Made by a program: the position numbers and the translations under genes | In this document: piece by piece, positions 40,870 to 50,137 of the stretch | How the letters are laid out: every line of letters starts with the position of its first letter | How positions within the stretch are numbered: position 1 is the stretch's first letter | Assembly: GCA_013284265.1 (NCBI GenBank) | Contig: JABTBR010000004.1 | Location: 62,001-126,000 of the forward strand | Length of the DNA: 64,000 nt | Reading direction: 5' to 3' | Source of the DNA: Oxalobacteraceae bacterium | GTDB taxonomy: Bacteria > Pseudomonadota > Gammaproteobacteria > Burkholderiales > Burkholderiaceae_D | The notes under the pieces: generated by a model | What the model was told of the DNA's origin: nothing | The model's database searches: none | The model's input: only the letters and a program-made list of their open reading frames with translations

Positions 40870-41850
40870 ATGGCAAAGGCAGTCCGTTTCAATACCACCG
40901 GCGGTCCGGAAGTGCTGTACCTGGCGGACGTCGACGTCGGCGACCCCGGTCCCGGCGAAGTGCGGATACGCCATGTGGCGGTCGGCATCAACTACGCCGA
41001 CACCTACTTCCGCAACGGCACCTACGCCATTCCCCTGCCCAACGGGATCGGCGTCGAGGCGTCCGGCGTGGTCGTGGCGCTGGGCCAGGGCGTGAGCCAC
41101 CTGGCGCTGGGCGACCGCGTCAGCTACACCGGCTTTATCAATACCCTGGGCGCCTACAGCAGCGAACGCGTGATTTCCGCGGCGCCGCTGATCAAGCTGC
41201 CCGAGACCATTTCCTTCGAAGCGGCGGCGGCGGCCACCATGCGCGGCCTGACCGCGGCCTACCTGATGCGCCGCATCCACGACTTCAAGGCCGGCGACAC
41301 CATCCTGCTGCATGCCGCCGCCGGCGGCGTCGGCCTGATCGTCTCGCAATGGGCCAAGCTGCTGGGCCTGAACGTGATCGGCACCGTGTCGACCCCGGCC
41401 AAGGCGGAACTGGCGCTGGCCCATGGCTGCAGCCATGTGATCAACTACAGCAGCGAGAACGTGGCCGAGCGGGTGCGCGCGCTGACCGGAGGGGCCGGCG
41501 TCGACGTGGTCTACGACAGCGTCGGCAAGGATACCTTCATGGCCTCGCTCGATTCGCTGCGCAAGCGCGGCTTGCTGGTGTGCGTCGGCACCGCCTCCGG
41601 CCCCGTGCCGCCGTTCGATCCGGTGCTGCTGGCGATGAAAGGTTCGCTGTTCATCACCCGTCCGGCGCTGGCCGACTATATCGCCGACCCGGCCGAGAAG
41701 GCGGCGCTGGCGGCCGAACTGTTCGAGCACGTCGGCAGCGGGCGCATCAAGATCGAGATCAACCAGCACTACGCGCTGGAAGACGCGGTCCAGGCGCATC
41801 GCGACCTGGAAGCGCGCAAGACCACCGGTTCGTCGATTTTTGTGATCTGA
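40870..41850 (+). CDS. Quinone oxidoreductase-type NADPH dehydrogenase (zinc-free MDR family)
   Basis: A 326-residue medium-chain dehydrogenase/reductase of the QOR class. The N-terminal GroES-like domain contains VGINYADTYFRNGTY and IGVEASGVV. The Rossmann domain has HAAAGGVGLIVSQWAK for NADPH binding. The structural zinc cysteines of alcohol dehydrogenases are absent, as in quinone reductases. It would reduce quinones or enone-like substrates. It is the first gene of a run that continues with TauD and BKACE genes (10 bp and 33 bp gaps) and has a probable activated promoter upstream. AGGAG precedes the ATG. Confidence 0.9.
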   Translation: MAKAVRFNTTGGPEVLYLADVDVGDPGPGEVRIRHVAVGINYADTYFRNGTYAIPLPNGIGVEASGVVVALGQGVSHLALGDRVSYTGFINTLGAYSSERVISAAPLIKLPETISFEAAAAATMRGLTAAYLMRRIHDFKAGDTILLHAAAGGVGLIVSQWAKLLGLNVIGTVSTPAKAELALAHGCSHVINYSSENVAERVRALTGGAGVDVVYDSVGKDTFMASLDSLRKRGLLVCVGTASGPVPPFDPVLLAMKGSLFITRPALADYIADPAEKAALAAELFEHVGSGRIKIEINQHYALEDAVQAHRDLEARKTTGSSIFVI

Positions 41851-41860
41851 GGAGAGCGCG

Positions 41861-42709
41861 ATGCGGGTAGAACAACTGACTTGCGCCATCGGCGCGGAAC
41901 TGCTGGACCTCAAGCTGGCCGACGCCATCCACGACGATGGCCTGTTCGCCGAGATTCGCGGCCTGTTGCTGCGCCACCGCGTGCTGTTCCTGCGCGGGCA
42001 AGACTTCAGCCGCGCCGAGCACGTGGCCTTCGCGCGCCGCTTCGGCGAGCTGGAAGACCATCCGGTGGCCGGCAGCGATCCCGAACATCCGGGCCTGGTG
42101 CGCATTTACAAGAAGCCGGACCAGCCCAACGACCGCTACGAAAACGCCTGGCATGCCGACGCCACCTGGCGCGCCGCGCCGCAGTTCGGGGCGGTACTGC
42201 GCTGCATCGAGTGTCCGCCCGTCGGCGGCGACACCATGTGGGCGAATATGGCGCTGGCCTATGAGCGCCTGCCGGACGATATCAAGGTCAAGATCGAAGG
42301 CTTGCGCGCGCGCCACAGCATCGAAGCGAGCTTCGGCGCCGCGATGCCGATCGAAAAGCGGCTGGCGCTCAGGGCCCAATTCCCCGACGCGGAACATCCG
42401 GTGGTGCGCATCCATCCGGAGACGGGCGAGAAGATCCTGTTCGTCAACGGCTTCACCACCCATATCAGCAACTACCACACGCCGGAACGGGTGCGCTTCG
42501 GCCAGGATGCCAATCCCGGCGCCGGTCAGTTGCTGAGTTACCTGATCAGCCAGGCCTACATCCCGGAATTCCAGGTGCGCTGGCGCTGGCAGCCGGGCAG
42601 CGTGGCGATCTGGGACAACCGTTCGAGCCAGCACTACGCCGTCATGGACTACCCGGCCTGCCACCGCAAGATGGAGCGGGCCGGCATCATCGGCGACGTT
42701 CCCTACTAA
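41861..42709 (+). CDS. TauD/TfdA family Fe(II)/2-oxoglutarate dioxygenase
   Basis: A 282-residue dioxygenase of typical size. The iron-binding facial triad is visible: H98 and D100 in NAWHADATW and H258 in SSQHYAVMDYP. R269, after the distal His, probably binds 2-oxoglutarate. Family members release sulfite from sulfonates such as taurine, or hydroxylate herbicides, sulfate esters or betaines. Its substrate here is unknown. It is 10 bp after the quinone oxidoreductase gene and upstream of a BKACE gene, so it likely prepares a substrate for that pathway. GGAG precedes the ATG. Confidence 0.92.
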   Translation: MRVEQLTCAIGAELLDLKLADAIHDDGLFAEIRGLLLRHRVLFLRGQDFSRAEHVAFARRFGELEDHPVAGSDPEHPGLVRIYKKPDQPNDRYENAWHADATWRAAPQFGAVLRCIECPPVGGDTMWANMALAYERLPDDIKVKIEGLRARHSIEASFGAAMPIEKRLALRAQFPDAEHPVVRIHPETGEKILFVNGFTTHISNYHTPERVRFGQDANPGAGQLLSYLISQAYIPEFQVRWRWQPGSVAIWDNRSSQHYAVMDYPACHRKMERAGIIGDVPY

Positions 42710-42742
42710 ATCCGTCTACTAAAAATATATCAGGAGCACAGC

Positions 42743-43795
42743 ATGCAATTTCTCGACGATTCCCTGCACCCGGAAAACCAGGACAAAGTAGTCATCACCA
42801 CCGCGCCATATGGCCCGGAATGGGCGCCGGAAGACTTCCCCGAGGATATCCCGGTGACGATGGAAGAACAGATCCAGAAGGCGGTCGACTGCTACAACGC
42901 CGGCGCCACCGTGCTGCACCTGCATGTGCGCGAACTCGATGGCAAGGGCAGCAAGCGCCTGTCCAAGTTCAATGAGCTGATCGCCGGCGTGCGTTCCCGC
43001 GTGCCGAATATGATCATCCAGGTGGGCGGTTCGATCTCCTTCGCACCGGAAGACGACGGCCAGGCCGCCAAATGGCTCAGCGACGACACCCGCCACATGC
43101 TGGCCGACCTCGATCCGAAGCCGGACCAGGTGACGGTGGCGATCAACACCACCCAGATGAACATCATGGAGCTGCTGTATCCGGAATACCTGGAAGGCAC
43201 TTCGCTCGCTTCGCCGATGATGCACGCGGCCTATAGTGAAATGACGGTGCCGGCCGGCCCGGCCTGGGTGGCCGAGCACCTCAAGCGATTGCAGGCGTCC
43301 GGCATCCAGCCGCACTTCCAGCTGACCGGCATGCACGCGCTGGAAACCCTGGACCGGCTGGTGCGCAAGGGCGTCTACACCGGCCCGCTGAACCTGACCT
43401 GGATCGGCATCGGCGGCGGCTTCGACGGCCCCAATCCCTTCAACTTCATGGACTTCATCCGCCGTGCGCCGGACGGCGCCTGCATCACGGCCGAATCGCT
43501 GCTCAAGAATGTGCTGCCGTTTAATATGATGGCGATGGCGATGGGCTTCCATCCGCGCTGCGGCACCGAGGACACCCTGATCGGCCAGCACGGCCAGCGC
43601 ATGACATCGGTGCAGCAGATCGAGCAGTGCGTGCGGGTGGCCCGCGAGCTGGGCCGCGAGGTCGCCAGCGGCGTGGAGGCGCGCGCGATCTACAAGATCG
43701 GCGTGCAGTACAAGGACGCCGAGGAAACCCTGCGCATGAACGGCATGGCGCCGAACCGTGCGCGCGGCCAGAAAAATATCCCGCTGCGGACCTGA
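42743..43795 (+). CDS. Beta-keto acid cleavage enzyme (BKACE, DUF849)
   Basis: A 350-residue TIM-barrel enzyme of the DUF849/BKACE family. The zinc-binding H59 and H61 lie in LHLHVRE at the end of an early strand, and the TAPYGPEWAPEDFP opening is typical. Family members use acetyl-CoA and zinc to cleave a beta-keto acid into acetoacetate and a new CoA ester. The particular acid is not readable. A thiolase in the region could use the acetoacetyl product, and the dioxygenase before it may generate the keto acid precursor. CAGGAG precedes the ATG. Confidence 0.9.
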   Translation: MQFLDDSLHPENQDKVVITTAPYGPEWAPEDFPEDIPVTMEEQIQKAVDCYNAGATVLHLHVRELDGKGSKRLSKFNELIAGVRSRVPNMIIQVGGSISFAPEDDGQAAKWLSDDTRHMLADLDPKPDQVTVAINTTQMNIMELLYPEYLEGTSLASPMMHAAYSEMTVPAGPAWVAEHLKRLQASGIQPHFQLTGMHALETLDRLVRKGVYTGPLNLTWIGIGGGFDGPNPFNFMDFIRRAPDGACITAESLLKNVLPFNMMAMAMGFHPRCGTEDTLIGQHGQRMTSVQQIEQCVRVARELGREVASGVEARAIYKIGVQYKDAEETLRMNGMAPNRARGQKNIPLRT

Positions 43796-43798
43796 ACC

Positions 43799-45100
43799 AT
43801 GGCCTACCATCCCACTTCCGGCGCCGGAGACGGCGCGGGCGAGGCCGATCCCGCCGTACCCCGGCCTTATGCCTGGCTGGTGTTCGCGCTGACCTTCGGC
43901 CTGCTGATTTCCGACTATATGTCGCGCCAGGTGCTCAACGCGGTGTTCCCGCTGCTCAAAGGCGAGTGGATGCTGAGCGATGCGCAGCTCGGCCTGCTGA
44001 GTGGCATCGTGGCGCTGATGGTGGGCCTGCTGACCTTCCCGCTGTCGCTGCTGGCGGACCGCTGGGGCAGGGTGCGCAGCCTGGCCCTGATGGCGGTGCT
44101 GTGGAGCGCCGCCACGCTGGGCTGCGGCCTGGCGCAGAACTATGGTGAGATGTTCGTGGCACGCTTTCTGGTCGGCGTCGGCGAGGCCGCCTATGGCAGC
44201 GTCGGCATCGCCGTGGTGCTGTCGGTGTTCCCGCGGCGCCTGCGGGCCACGCTGACCGGCGCCTTCATGGCTGGCGGTATGTTCGGCTCGGTGCTGGGCA
44301 TGGGCCTGGGCGGGGCCATCGCGGCCCAGCTGGGCTGGCGCTGGGCCTTCGGCGGGATGGCCTTGTTCGGGCTATTGCTGGCGCTGCTGTATCCGGTGCT
44401 GGTGCGCGAAGAGCGCATCGCGCCTGGCGGCGCCGGCGCGGACAAGGCCGGCCGGCGGCGGGTACCGCTGCGCAGCCTGGTCGGCAGCGTGTCGGTGCGC
44501 GCGGCCTATATCGGCAGCGGCCTGCAGCTGTTCGTCGGCGGCGCCTTCATCGTCTGGATGCCGAGCTTTATGAACCGCTACTACGCCATGGGCGCGGGCC
44601 GTGCCGGCCTGGGCGCGGCGCTGGTGGTATTGGCCAGCGGTGCCGGCATGATCCTGTGCGGCATGCTGTGCGACCGCCTGTGCCGCGACGCGCCGCAGCG
44701 CAAGATCTCACTGGCGATCGCCTACTGCCTGGGCAGCTGTCTGCTGCTGTCGATCGGCTTCGCGCTGGCGCCGGGCGCGGCCCAGTTGGTACTGATCTGC
44801 GCCGGCATGTTCCTGGCGGCCGGCACCACCGGTCCGGCCGGCGCCATGGTGGCCAACCTGACGCACCGTTCGGTGCACGGCACCGCCTTCGCGACCTTCA
44901 CGCTGGGGAATAATCTGCTGGGCCTGGCGCCCGGTCCCTTCCTGACCGGCGTGCTGGCCGACCGCTATGGACTGGCGCTGGCCTGCCAGCTGGTGCCGCT
45001 GGTCAGCCTGGCCGCCGCGCTGGTCTTCATGCTGGCGCGCCGCAGCTATCTGCGCGACGTGCAGCGCGTGGATGCCGAGCCCTTGGCGGAGGCCGCATGA
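43799..45100 (+). CDS. Major facilitator superfamily transporter
   Basis: A 433-residue inner-membrane protein with about 12 hydrophobic helices in two halves and a central cytoplasmic loop near residues 200-222 (EERIAPGGAGADKAGRR). The loop between helices 2 and 3 carries the MFS motif A-like LLADRWGRVRSL. It sits 3 bp after the BKACE gene and overlaps the next gene by 4 bp (ATGA). It is therefore part of the catabolic operon and probably imports its substrate. The substrate is unknown. Confidence 0.91.
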   Translation: MAYHPTSGAGDGAGEADPAVPRPYAWLVFALTFGLLISDYMSRQVLNAVFPLLKGEWMLSDAQLGLLSGIVALMVGLLTFPLSLLADRWGRVRSLALMAVLWSAATLGCGLAQNYGEMFVARFLVGVGEAAYGSVGIAVVLSVFPRRLRATLTGAFMAGGMFGSVLGMGLGGAIAAQLGWRWAFGGMALFGLLLALLYPVLVREERIAPGGAGADKAGRRRVPLRSLVGSVSVRAAYIGSGLQLFVGGAFIVWMPSFMNRYYAMGAGRAGLGAALVVLASGAGMILCGMLCDRLCRDAPQRKISLAIAYCLGSCLLLSIGFALAPGAAQLVLICAGMFLAAGTTGPAGAMVANLTHRSVHGTAFATFTLGNNLLGLAPGPFLTGVLADRYGLALACQLVPLVSLAAALVFMLARRSYLRDVQRVDAEPLAEAA

Positions 45101-45771
45101 GCGCCGTACTCGATATCGAGGTCGGTTTCGACTTCATCTGCCCCTGGTGCCTGATCGGCAAGCGCAACCTGGATACCGCGCTGGCGCTGCTGCGGGCCGA
45201 ACGTCCCGAAGTGGCTGCACGGCTGCACTGGCGCGGCGTGCAGCTGCTGCCGGACGCGCCGGCGGCCGGCTGGCCATTCATGGAGTTCTACCGCCGCCGC
45301 CTCGGTGGCGAGGCGGCCGTGCGCCAGCGCCAGGCCCAGGTGCAGCGCTTCGCCGACGCGGCCGGCGTGCGCATCGCCTACGAGGCCATCGCCGTCATGC
45401 CGAATACGGCCGATGCCCACCGCCTGCTGGCCTGGGCCGGCACGCAGGGCGACGCGGCCCGGCGCGACGCCTTGCTCGAGCGCCTGCTGTGCGCCTATTT
45501 CGAGGAGGGCGAAGACATCGGCAACCCGCTGCTGCTGCTGGCCCATGGCGAAGCGGCCGGCTATGAACGCGTGGCCATGCAGGCCGAACTGCGTGGCGCC
45601 GGCCAGACCTACCGCGCCGGTCCCATCATCAGCGGCGGCGTTCCCTATTTTTCCATCAATGGCGGGCGGGCTCTGAGCGGCGCGCAGCCGCCCGAGACGC
45701 TGCTGGCGGCATTGCGCGACGCCCTGGCCGCGCCGCCTGCCGTCCCTGGCACCCATACGCGACCGCTATGA
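45097..45771 (+). CDS. DsbA family oxidoreductase (FrnE-like)
   Basis: A 224-residue thioredoxin-fold protein with the active-site pair C15-P-W-C18 right after the first strand (DFICPWCLIGKRN) and the helical insert of DsbA/FrnE proteins. There is no signal peptide, so it is cytoplasmic, like FrnE and 2-hydroxychromene-2-carboxylate isomerase relatives. The GAGQTYRAGPIISGGVPYF segment supplies the cis-Pro turn (GVP). It overlaps both neighbours by 4 bp. It may be a disulfide or glutathione-type enzyme for the operon's substrate, or keep the Rieske or dioxygenase partner reduced. Confidence 0.88.
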   Translation: MSAVLDIEVGFDFICPWCLIGKRNLDTALALLRAERPEVAARLHWRGVQLLPDAPAAGWPFMEFYRRRLGGEAAVRQRQAQVQRFADAAGVRIAYEAIAVMPNTADAHRLLAWAGTQGDAARRDALLERLLCAYFEEGEDIGNPLLLLAHGEAAGYERVAMQAELRGAGQTYRAGPIISGGVPYFSINGGRALSGAQPPETLLAALRDALAAPPAVPGTHTRPL

Positions 45772-46106
45772 CTTCCCGCATCGAAATCACGCCCGCTCAG
45801 CTGCCGGCGGCGGGCAGTCACGCATGGCTGCGGCTGCACGGCTTTTGCATCGCGCTGTTCGAGGCCGAAGGCCGCTACTACGCGCTGGACGACAGCTGCC
45901 CCCACCAGGGCGCCTCGCTGGCCTCCGGCAAGGTGGTCGACGGCAAGGTGCAGTGCCCGGCCCATGGCCTGCGCTTCGACCTGGCCAGCGGCTGCCTGCA
46001 AAACGTCCCCACGGTGAAGGTTGTCACCTATCCCATCCACATTGAAGAAGGCCGGGTGTATTTGTCATTCCCTTCGAGCCTGCCCGGCCTGGAGAGCAGC
46101 CCATGA
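45768..46106 (+). CDS. Small Rieske [2Fe-2S] ferredoxin-like protein
   Basis: A 112-residue single-domain Rieske protein. The cluster ligands are complete: C44 and H46 in SCPHQG, and C63 and H66 in CPAHGLRF. There is no signal peptide or transmembrane part, so it is a soluble electron carrier, as used by oxygenases or nitrite-reductase-type enzymes. It overlaps the DsbA-like gene by 4 bp and the YeiH gene by 4 bp. It may pass electrons within the operon's pathway; TauD-type enzymes do not themselves need one, so its partner is an open question. Confidence 0.92.
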   Translation: MTSRIEITPAQLPAAGSHAWLRLHGFCIALFEAEGRYYALDDSCPHQGASLASGKVVDGKVQCPAHGLRFDLASGCLQNVPTVKVVTYPIHIEEGRVYLSFPSSLPGLESSP

Positions 46107-47119
46107 ATACCGCCGTCCTCAGTCTGTCCCACCAGCGCCTGCGCGAGCTGGCGCCCGGCTTCGCCGTCAGCGCCATGGTGGCCGCCGCGGCCAGCTTCCT
46201 GTCCGAGCACTACGGCGCGCCGGTGATGCTGTTCGCGCTGCTGCTGGGCATGGCGCTGAATTTCCTGTCCGGCGAAGGCCAGTGCAAGCCGGGCATCGAA
46301 TTTACCGCGCGCAGCGTGCTGCGGCTGGGCGTGGCGCTGCTGGGACTGCGCCTGACGCTGGCGCAGATGGCGGCGCTGGGCTGGAAGCCGGTGGTGATGG
46401 TGGTGGTGATCGTGACGGTGACGATCCTGCTGTCCATCGTGGTGGCCAGGCTGCTGGGATTTAATCGCCTGTTCGGCCTGCTGACCGGCGGCGCCACGGC
46501 GATCTGCGGCGCCTCGGCCGCGCTGGCGCTAGCCGCCGCGCTGCCGGCCCATCCGCAAAAGGAAAAGGCCGTGCTGTTTACGGTGATCGGCGTGTCGGCC
46601 CTGTCGACGGTGGCGATGATCGCCTATCCGATGCTGTGCCGCCTGTTCGAGCTGTCGCCGCAGCAGGCCGGGGTATTCCTGGGCGGGACCATCCACGACG
46701 TGGCCCAGGTGGTGGGCGCCGGCTACAGCATGTCGCGCGAAACGGGCGACGCCGCCACCGTGGTCAAGCTGATGCGGGTGGCCATGCTGCTGCCGGTGAT
46801 CCTGTGCGCCACGCTGGTGACGCGCGCGCAGAGTGCCGGCGCCGGCGACAGCGGCAAGCGTCCGCCGCTGCTGCCCGGCTTCGCGGTGGGCTTCCTGGCG
46901 CTGGCCTGCATCAACAGCACCGGCTGGGTACCGGCGGCGCTGCAGCAGCTGGGCAATGAGGGATCGCGCTGGGCGCTGACCATCGCGATCAGCGCGCTGG
47001 GCATGAAGACCCAGTTGAAGGAATTGGCGTCGGTCGGCATCAAGCCGATCGCGCTGATGGTAGGGGAGACGGTGTTCCTGGCCGCACTGGTGATGTTGCT
47101 GATGCATTGGGGCCTGTAA
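46103..47119 (+). CDS. YeiH/UPF0324 family putative sulfate exporter
   Basis: A 338-residue inner-membrane protein with about ten hydrophobic helices. The family segments LTGGATAICGASAALA and GVFLGGTIHDVAQVVGAGY are both present. Members are annotated as putative sulfate or sulfite exporters, some linked to sulfonate catabolism; direct evidence is limited. It is the last gene of the overlapping run starting at the quinone oxidoreductase. Together with a TauD-type dioxygenase, which can release sulfite, it raises the possibility that the operon degrades a sulfur-containing organic acid. Confidence 0.9.
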   Translation: MNTAVLSLSHQRLRELAPGFAVSAMVAAAASFLSEHYGAPVMLFALLLGMALNFLSGEGQCKPGIEFTARSVLRLGVALLGLRLTLAQMAALGWKPVVMVVVIVTVTILLSIVVARLLGFNRLFGLLTGGATAICGASAALALAAALPAHPQKEKAVLFTVIGVSALSTVAMIAYPMLCRLFELSPQQAGVFLGGTIHDVAQVVGAGYSMSRETGDAATVVKLMRVAMLLPVILCATLVTRAQSAGAGDSGKRPPLLPGFAVGFLALACINSTGWVPAALQQLGNEGSRWALTIAISALGMKTQLKELASVGIKPIALMVGETVFLAALVMLLMHWGL

Positions 47120-47150
47120 CGCCACATGATAAAAACACCGAAGGAGCACA

Positions 47151-48356
47151 ATGAACAGAACGATCCTGGCCAGCGCCGCGCTGGCCGCGTGCGGCTTTGC
47201 CCACGCCGGCATCACAGACGGCGGCGATTTCAGCATCAGCGGCTTCGGCACGCTGGGCATCGCCAAGAGTAATACCAGTGAAGCGCAGTTCGTGCGCTAT
47301 AACCAGGCCGAAGGCATAGGCTCGCAGGCCCGCATCGGTCTCGATACCAACCTCGGTCTGCAGGCCAGCTATGTGCTGGACCCGCGCCTGTCGGCCACGG
47401 TGCAGGTATTGAGCCGCAAGAACACCAGCCCCACTTTCACCACCGACATGCCCTGGGCCTTCCTCAAGTACAAGGCCGGCGACGAGCTCAGTGTGCGTGT
47501 CGGCCGGGTGGCGCTGCCGGTGTTCATGATCTCGGATTACCAGAACGTCGGCTATGCCAACACCATGATGCGCCCGCCGGTCGAGATGTATGCACAGGCG
47601 CCGATCGAGTCGGGCGACGGCGTCGATGTCAACTGGCAGCACAGCATAGGCGACACCAATCTGAGCGCGCAGGGTGTGCTGGGTGTCAGCCGCGGCAAGC
47701 TGTTCCTCGTCAGCACCGGCACGGTGGCCAGTTACCGGGCACCGGTGCGGGGCGTCAGCGTGGCCGTCGAACACGGCCCGCTGAGCGTGCGCGCGGCCTG
47801 GCTGGGCGCCACCATGAGCAGCAATGACATCACGCCGGTCAATGCGCTGGTCGCCACGCTGGGCAAGGCCGGCTTCGGCCAGTTGGGGGACGATCTCGCC
47901 GTCAGCGCCAAGAAGATCAGCTTTGCCGCCGTTGGCGCCACGCTGGACTGGAACAATCTGCTGTTGCAGACGGAGTACGGGCAGCGCCGCGCGCGCGACA
48001 AGGTGTATATCTCCAGCACCAATTCCTGGTACGCGATGGCCGGCTACCGCATCGGCAAGCTGCTGCCGTATTACAGCCACGCGGTGGCCAAGGGCGCGGG
48101 CAGTTCGATCACGTTGCCGGCCAGCTTCCCGGCCAGCGGCGCGCTGTCGAACGCGGTGCGCGGTGCGCTGCTCGCGCCCGAGCAAAGTTCGGACACCCTC
48201 GGGCTGCGCTGGGACTTTGGCAAATCGGTCGACCTCAAGCTGCAAGTGGACCGGGTTCATCCCGGCCAGCGTAATGGCATGCTGATCTACGGACCCGCCA
48301 GCGGCCTGCAGCGCAGCGTCACCGTGGCCGGCGCCACGCTCGACTTTGTCTTCTAA
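47151..48356 (+). CDS. Outer-membrane porin-like protein
   Basis: A 401-residue protein with a signal peptide (cleaved near FAHA) and a mature start GDFSISGFGTLGIAKSN typical of trimeric-porin-like barrels. It is rich in amphipathic strands and ends in VFxF form (ATLDFVF). It has AAGGAG upstream and lies 31 bp after the YeiH gene, so it may belong to the same transcript and give the operon's substrate entry across the outer membrane. It is followed 9 bp later by a PstS-like gene, a pairing often seen with this porin type. Confidence 0.82.
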   Translation: MNRTILASAALAACGFAHAGITDGGDFSISGFGTLGIAKSNTSEAQFVRYNQAEGIGSQARIGLDTNLGLQASYVLDPRLSATVQVLSRKNTSPTFTTDMPWAFLKYKAGDELSVRVGRVALPVFMISDYQNVGYANTMMRPPVEMYAQAPIESGDGVDVNWQHSIGDTNLSAQGVLGVSRGKLFLVSTGTVASYRAPVRGVSVAVEHGPLSVRAAWLGATMSSNDITPVNALVATLGKAGFGQLGDDLAVSAKKISFAAVGATLDWNNLLLQTEYGQRRARDKVYISSTNSWYAMAGYRIGKLLPYYSHAVAKGAGSSITLPASFPASGALSNAVRGALLAPEQSSDTLGLRWDFGKSVDLKLQVDRVHPGQRNGMLIYGPASGLQRSVTVAGATLDFVF

Positions 48357-48365
48357 GGAGCCCTC

Positions 48366-48785
48366 ATGCAAAAACTGAACACCACCATGCTGTGCATGGC
48401 TTGCCTGCTGGCCGCGAGTGCGGCTGCGCCGGCGGCGCGGGCCGAGACTGTCGTCATCGTCAACAAGGCCAATCCGGCCACGCGCATGTTCCACGATCAG
48501 GCGGCCCAGTTCTTCCTGGGGAAATCGGCCATGTTCACGCCGGTCGACCAGCCCGAAGGCTCGGCCATCCGCATGGACTTCTATCCCAAGGTAGCCGACA
48601 AGGACGCGGCCCAGGTCAAGGCGCTGTGGTCCAAGCTGGTATTTACCGGCAAGGGCACGGCGCCGAAGGAATATGCGTCGAACGCCGAGGTCAGGAAGGC
48701 CGTCGCGGCCGATCCGAAAGCCATCGGCTACATCGATAAATCGGCACTCGACGACAGCGTCAAGGCCATCCTCACGCTGCCGTAA
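48366..48785 (+). CDS. Short PstS-like periplasmic protein
   Basis: A 139-residue exported protein, signal peptide to about residue 28 (AAPAARA). The mature part (VVIVNKANPATRMFHDQAAQFFLGK ... AVAADPKAIGYIDKSAL) matches the phosphate ABC transporter substrate-binding-like family, but at less than half the length of true PstS. There are no permease or ATPase genes nearby. It is coupled to the porin gene upstream (9-bp gap, AAGGAG). It may be an accessory of that porin rather than part of a phosphate transporter. Confidence 0.83.
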   Translation: MQKLNTTMLCMACLLAASAAAPAARAETVVIVNKANPATRMFHDQAAQFFLGKSAMFTPVDQPEGSAIRMDFYPKVADKDAAQVKALWSKLVFTGKGTAPKEYASNAEVRKAVAADPKAIGYIDKSALDDSVKAILTLP

Positions 48786-48813
48786 GCCGATTACGGTGGA
48801 TTAAGGCGGCTTG

Positions 48814-48831
48814 GGCGGCATGGCAGCCGCC
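48814..48831. terminator. Short GC hairpin between convergent genes
   Basis: GGCGGC-ATGGCA-GCCGCC lies between the PstS-like gene and the end of the convergent AraC-family gene. It could end transcription from either side, but it has no T-run. Confidence 0.35.
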
Positions 48832-49850
48832 TAGGCCGGCGCCATATAAGGCTTGCCGTTGGCGGCGCGCCAGGCGGCCGGCGTCGCGCCGAATTGGGCG
48901 GTGAACCAGCGCGTGAAACTGCTGGGCATGGAGTAGCCCAGCAGGTCGCCGATGCGCGCCAGCGAGTAGCCGGGATTGTTCATATAGCGCTGCACCAGAT
49001 CGCGCCGCACCTCGTTGATCAAGTCGCTGAAGTTGGCGCCATCCTCTTCCAGCCGGCGCTGCAGGGTGCGCACATTCATGCCCAGCGCCTGGGAGATCTG
49101 TTCGATGGTGGCGCGCCCCATCGGCAGCAGCAGATAGATCGCCTTGCGCACCTCGAAGATCAAGGATGCTTCCCCCACCTCCGGCAGCGAGTCGACAAAG
49201 CGCTGCGCATAGCGCGCCATGGCGGGATCGGCGCGCGGATTGGGCGCGTCGAAGGCGGCGGCGGGGCAGGCGATGCCGTTGAATTCGGCGTCGAACAGCA
49301 CCGGGCAGCCGAACACGCGGCGGTGGATGCGGGCGTCGTCCGGCGCGGCGTGGCTGAAGCTGACGCTGACCGGTCGCCATGCCGGGCCCAGCACGCTGGC
49401 GCACAGGCGCGCCATCACGCCCAGCGCCAGTTCGGTGGCCTGGCGGCAGGCCAGCGACTCCTCGGTCACCACCTCTTCGCGGATGATCACCAGCTCGCCC
49501 ACTTCCTCGATGAAGATCGCCAGCGAGCGGTTGAGCAGATGGCGGTATTGCACCGTCATCTGCAGCGCCTGGCGCAGCGTGGGCTGATGGGTCAGCAGCA
49601 GCGCCACCGCGCCCAGGTCGGAAAACTGGCGCGACTCGGCCATGCGCAGGCCCAGGGTCTGGCAGCCGCTGCGGGCGGCCGCGTTTTCCAGCAGGTGCAC
49701 GGCGGCGCGCGCCGGGATCGAATGATCGGGATCGAGCAGCATATTTCTGCTCAAGCCCACCTCGGCCAGTTCGGCCTGCGCATTCAGGCCCAGGTGCTGG
49801 GCCACTTCGAGAAAGTTGGTGAGCACCGCGGCCCGGACCAGTGTCGACAT
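48831..49850 (-). CDS. AraC family transcriptional regulator with N-terminal ligand domain
   Basis: A 339-residue regulator. Residues 1-200 match the AraC-type ligand-binding domain found in OruR-like regulators (HLGLNAQAELAEVGLSRNMLL; LGLRMAESRQFSDLGAVALLL). The C-terminal 100 residues hold two helix-turn-helix motifs, including GRATIEQISQALGMNVRTLQRRL and YSLARIGDLLGYSMPSSFTRWF. AAGGAA precedes the ATG. It lies at the end of the catabolic region on the opposite strand. It is the best local candidate to bind the paired 22-bp-spaced sites at 31172 and 40746, but this is inference. Confidence 0.92.
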   Translation of the reverse strand: MSTLVRAAVLTNFLEVAQHLGLNAQAELAEVGLSRNMLLDPDHSIPARAAVHLLENAAARSGCQTLGLRMAESRQFSDLGAVALLLTHQPTLRQALQMTVQYRHLLNRSLAIFIEEVGELVIIREEVVTEESLACRQATELALGVMARLCASVLGPAWRPVSVSFSHAAPDDARIHRRVFGCPVLFDAEFNGIACPAAAFDAPNPRADPAMARYAQRFVDSLPEVGEASLIFEVRKAIYLLLPMGRATIEQISQALGMNVRTLQRRLEEDGANFSDLINEVRRDLVQRYMNNPGYSLARIGDLLGYSMPSSFTRWFTAQFGATPAAWRAANGKPYMAPA

Positions 49851-50137
49851 TACAGATAGTTCCTTGTGTGGCTAGCCCGGATGGGTCAGATGAAATTGTA
49901 GCGGCCTTGCACCACCGAGGGCAACTTTATCGGCTGTTCCGGCCAGCTTGCTTCCAGCAAGCCTTGTGCTTGTGCCCGCCGCGCCACAGGTATCGGGGCA
50001 GGAAACAGAAAATCCCGCATTCCGGCGCGCTACGGTGACGGAAAAAGGGGAATGTTTCCGGCCATGCCGTACCGGGTTAGAATGGAAGCAACAAGTCGGC
50101 ACTGCCATTTCACTCTGATCAGGAAAACGAGTACAGG

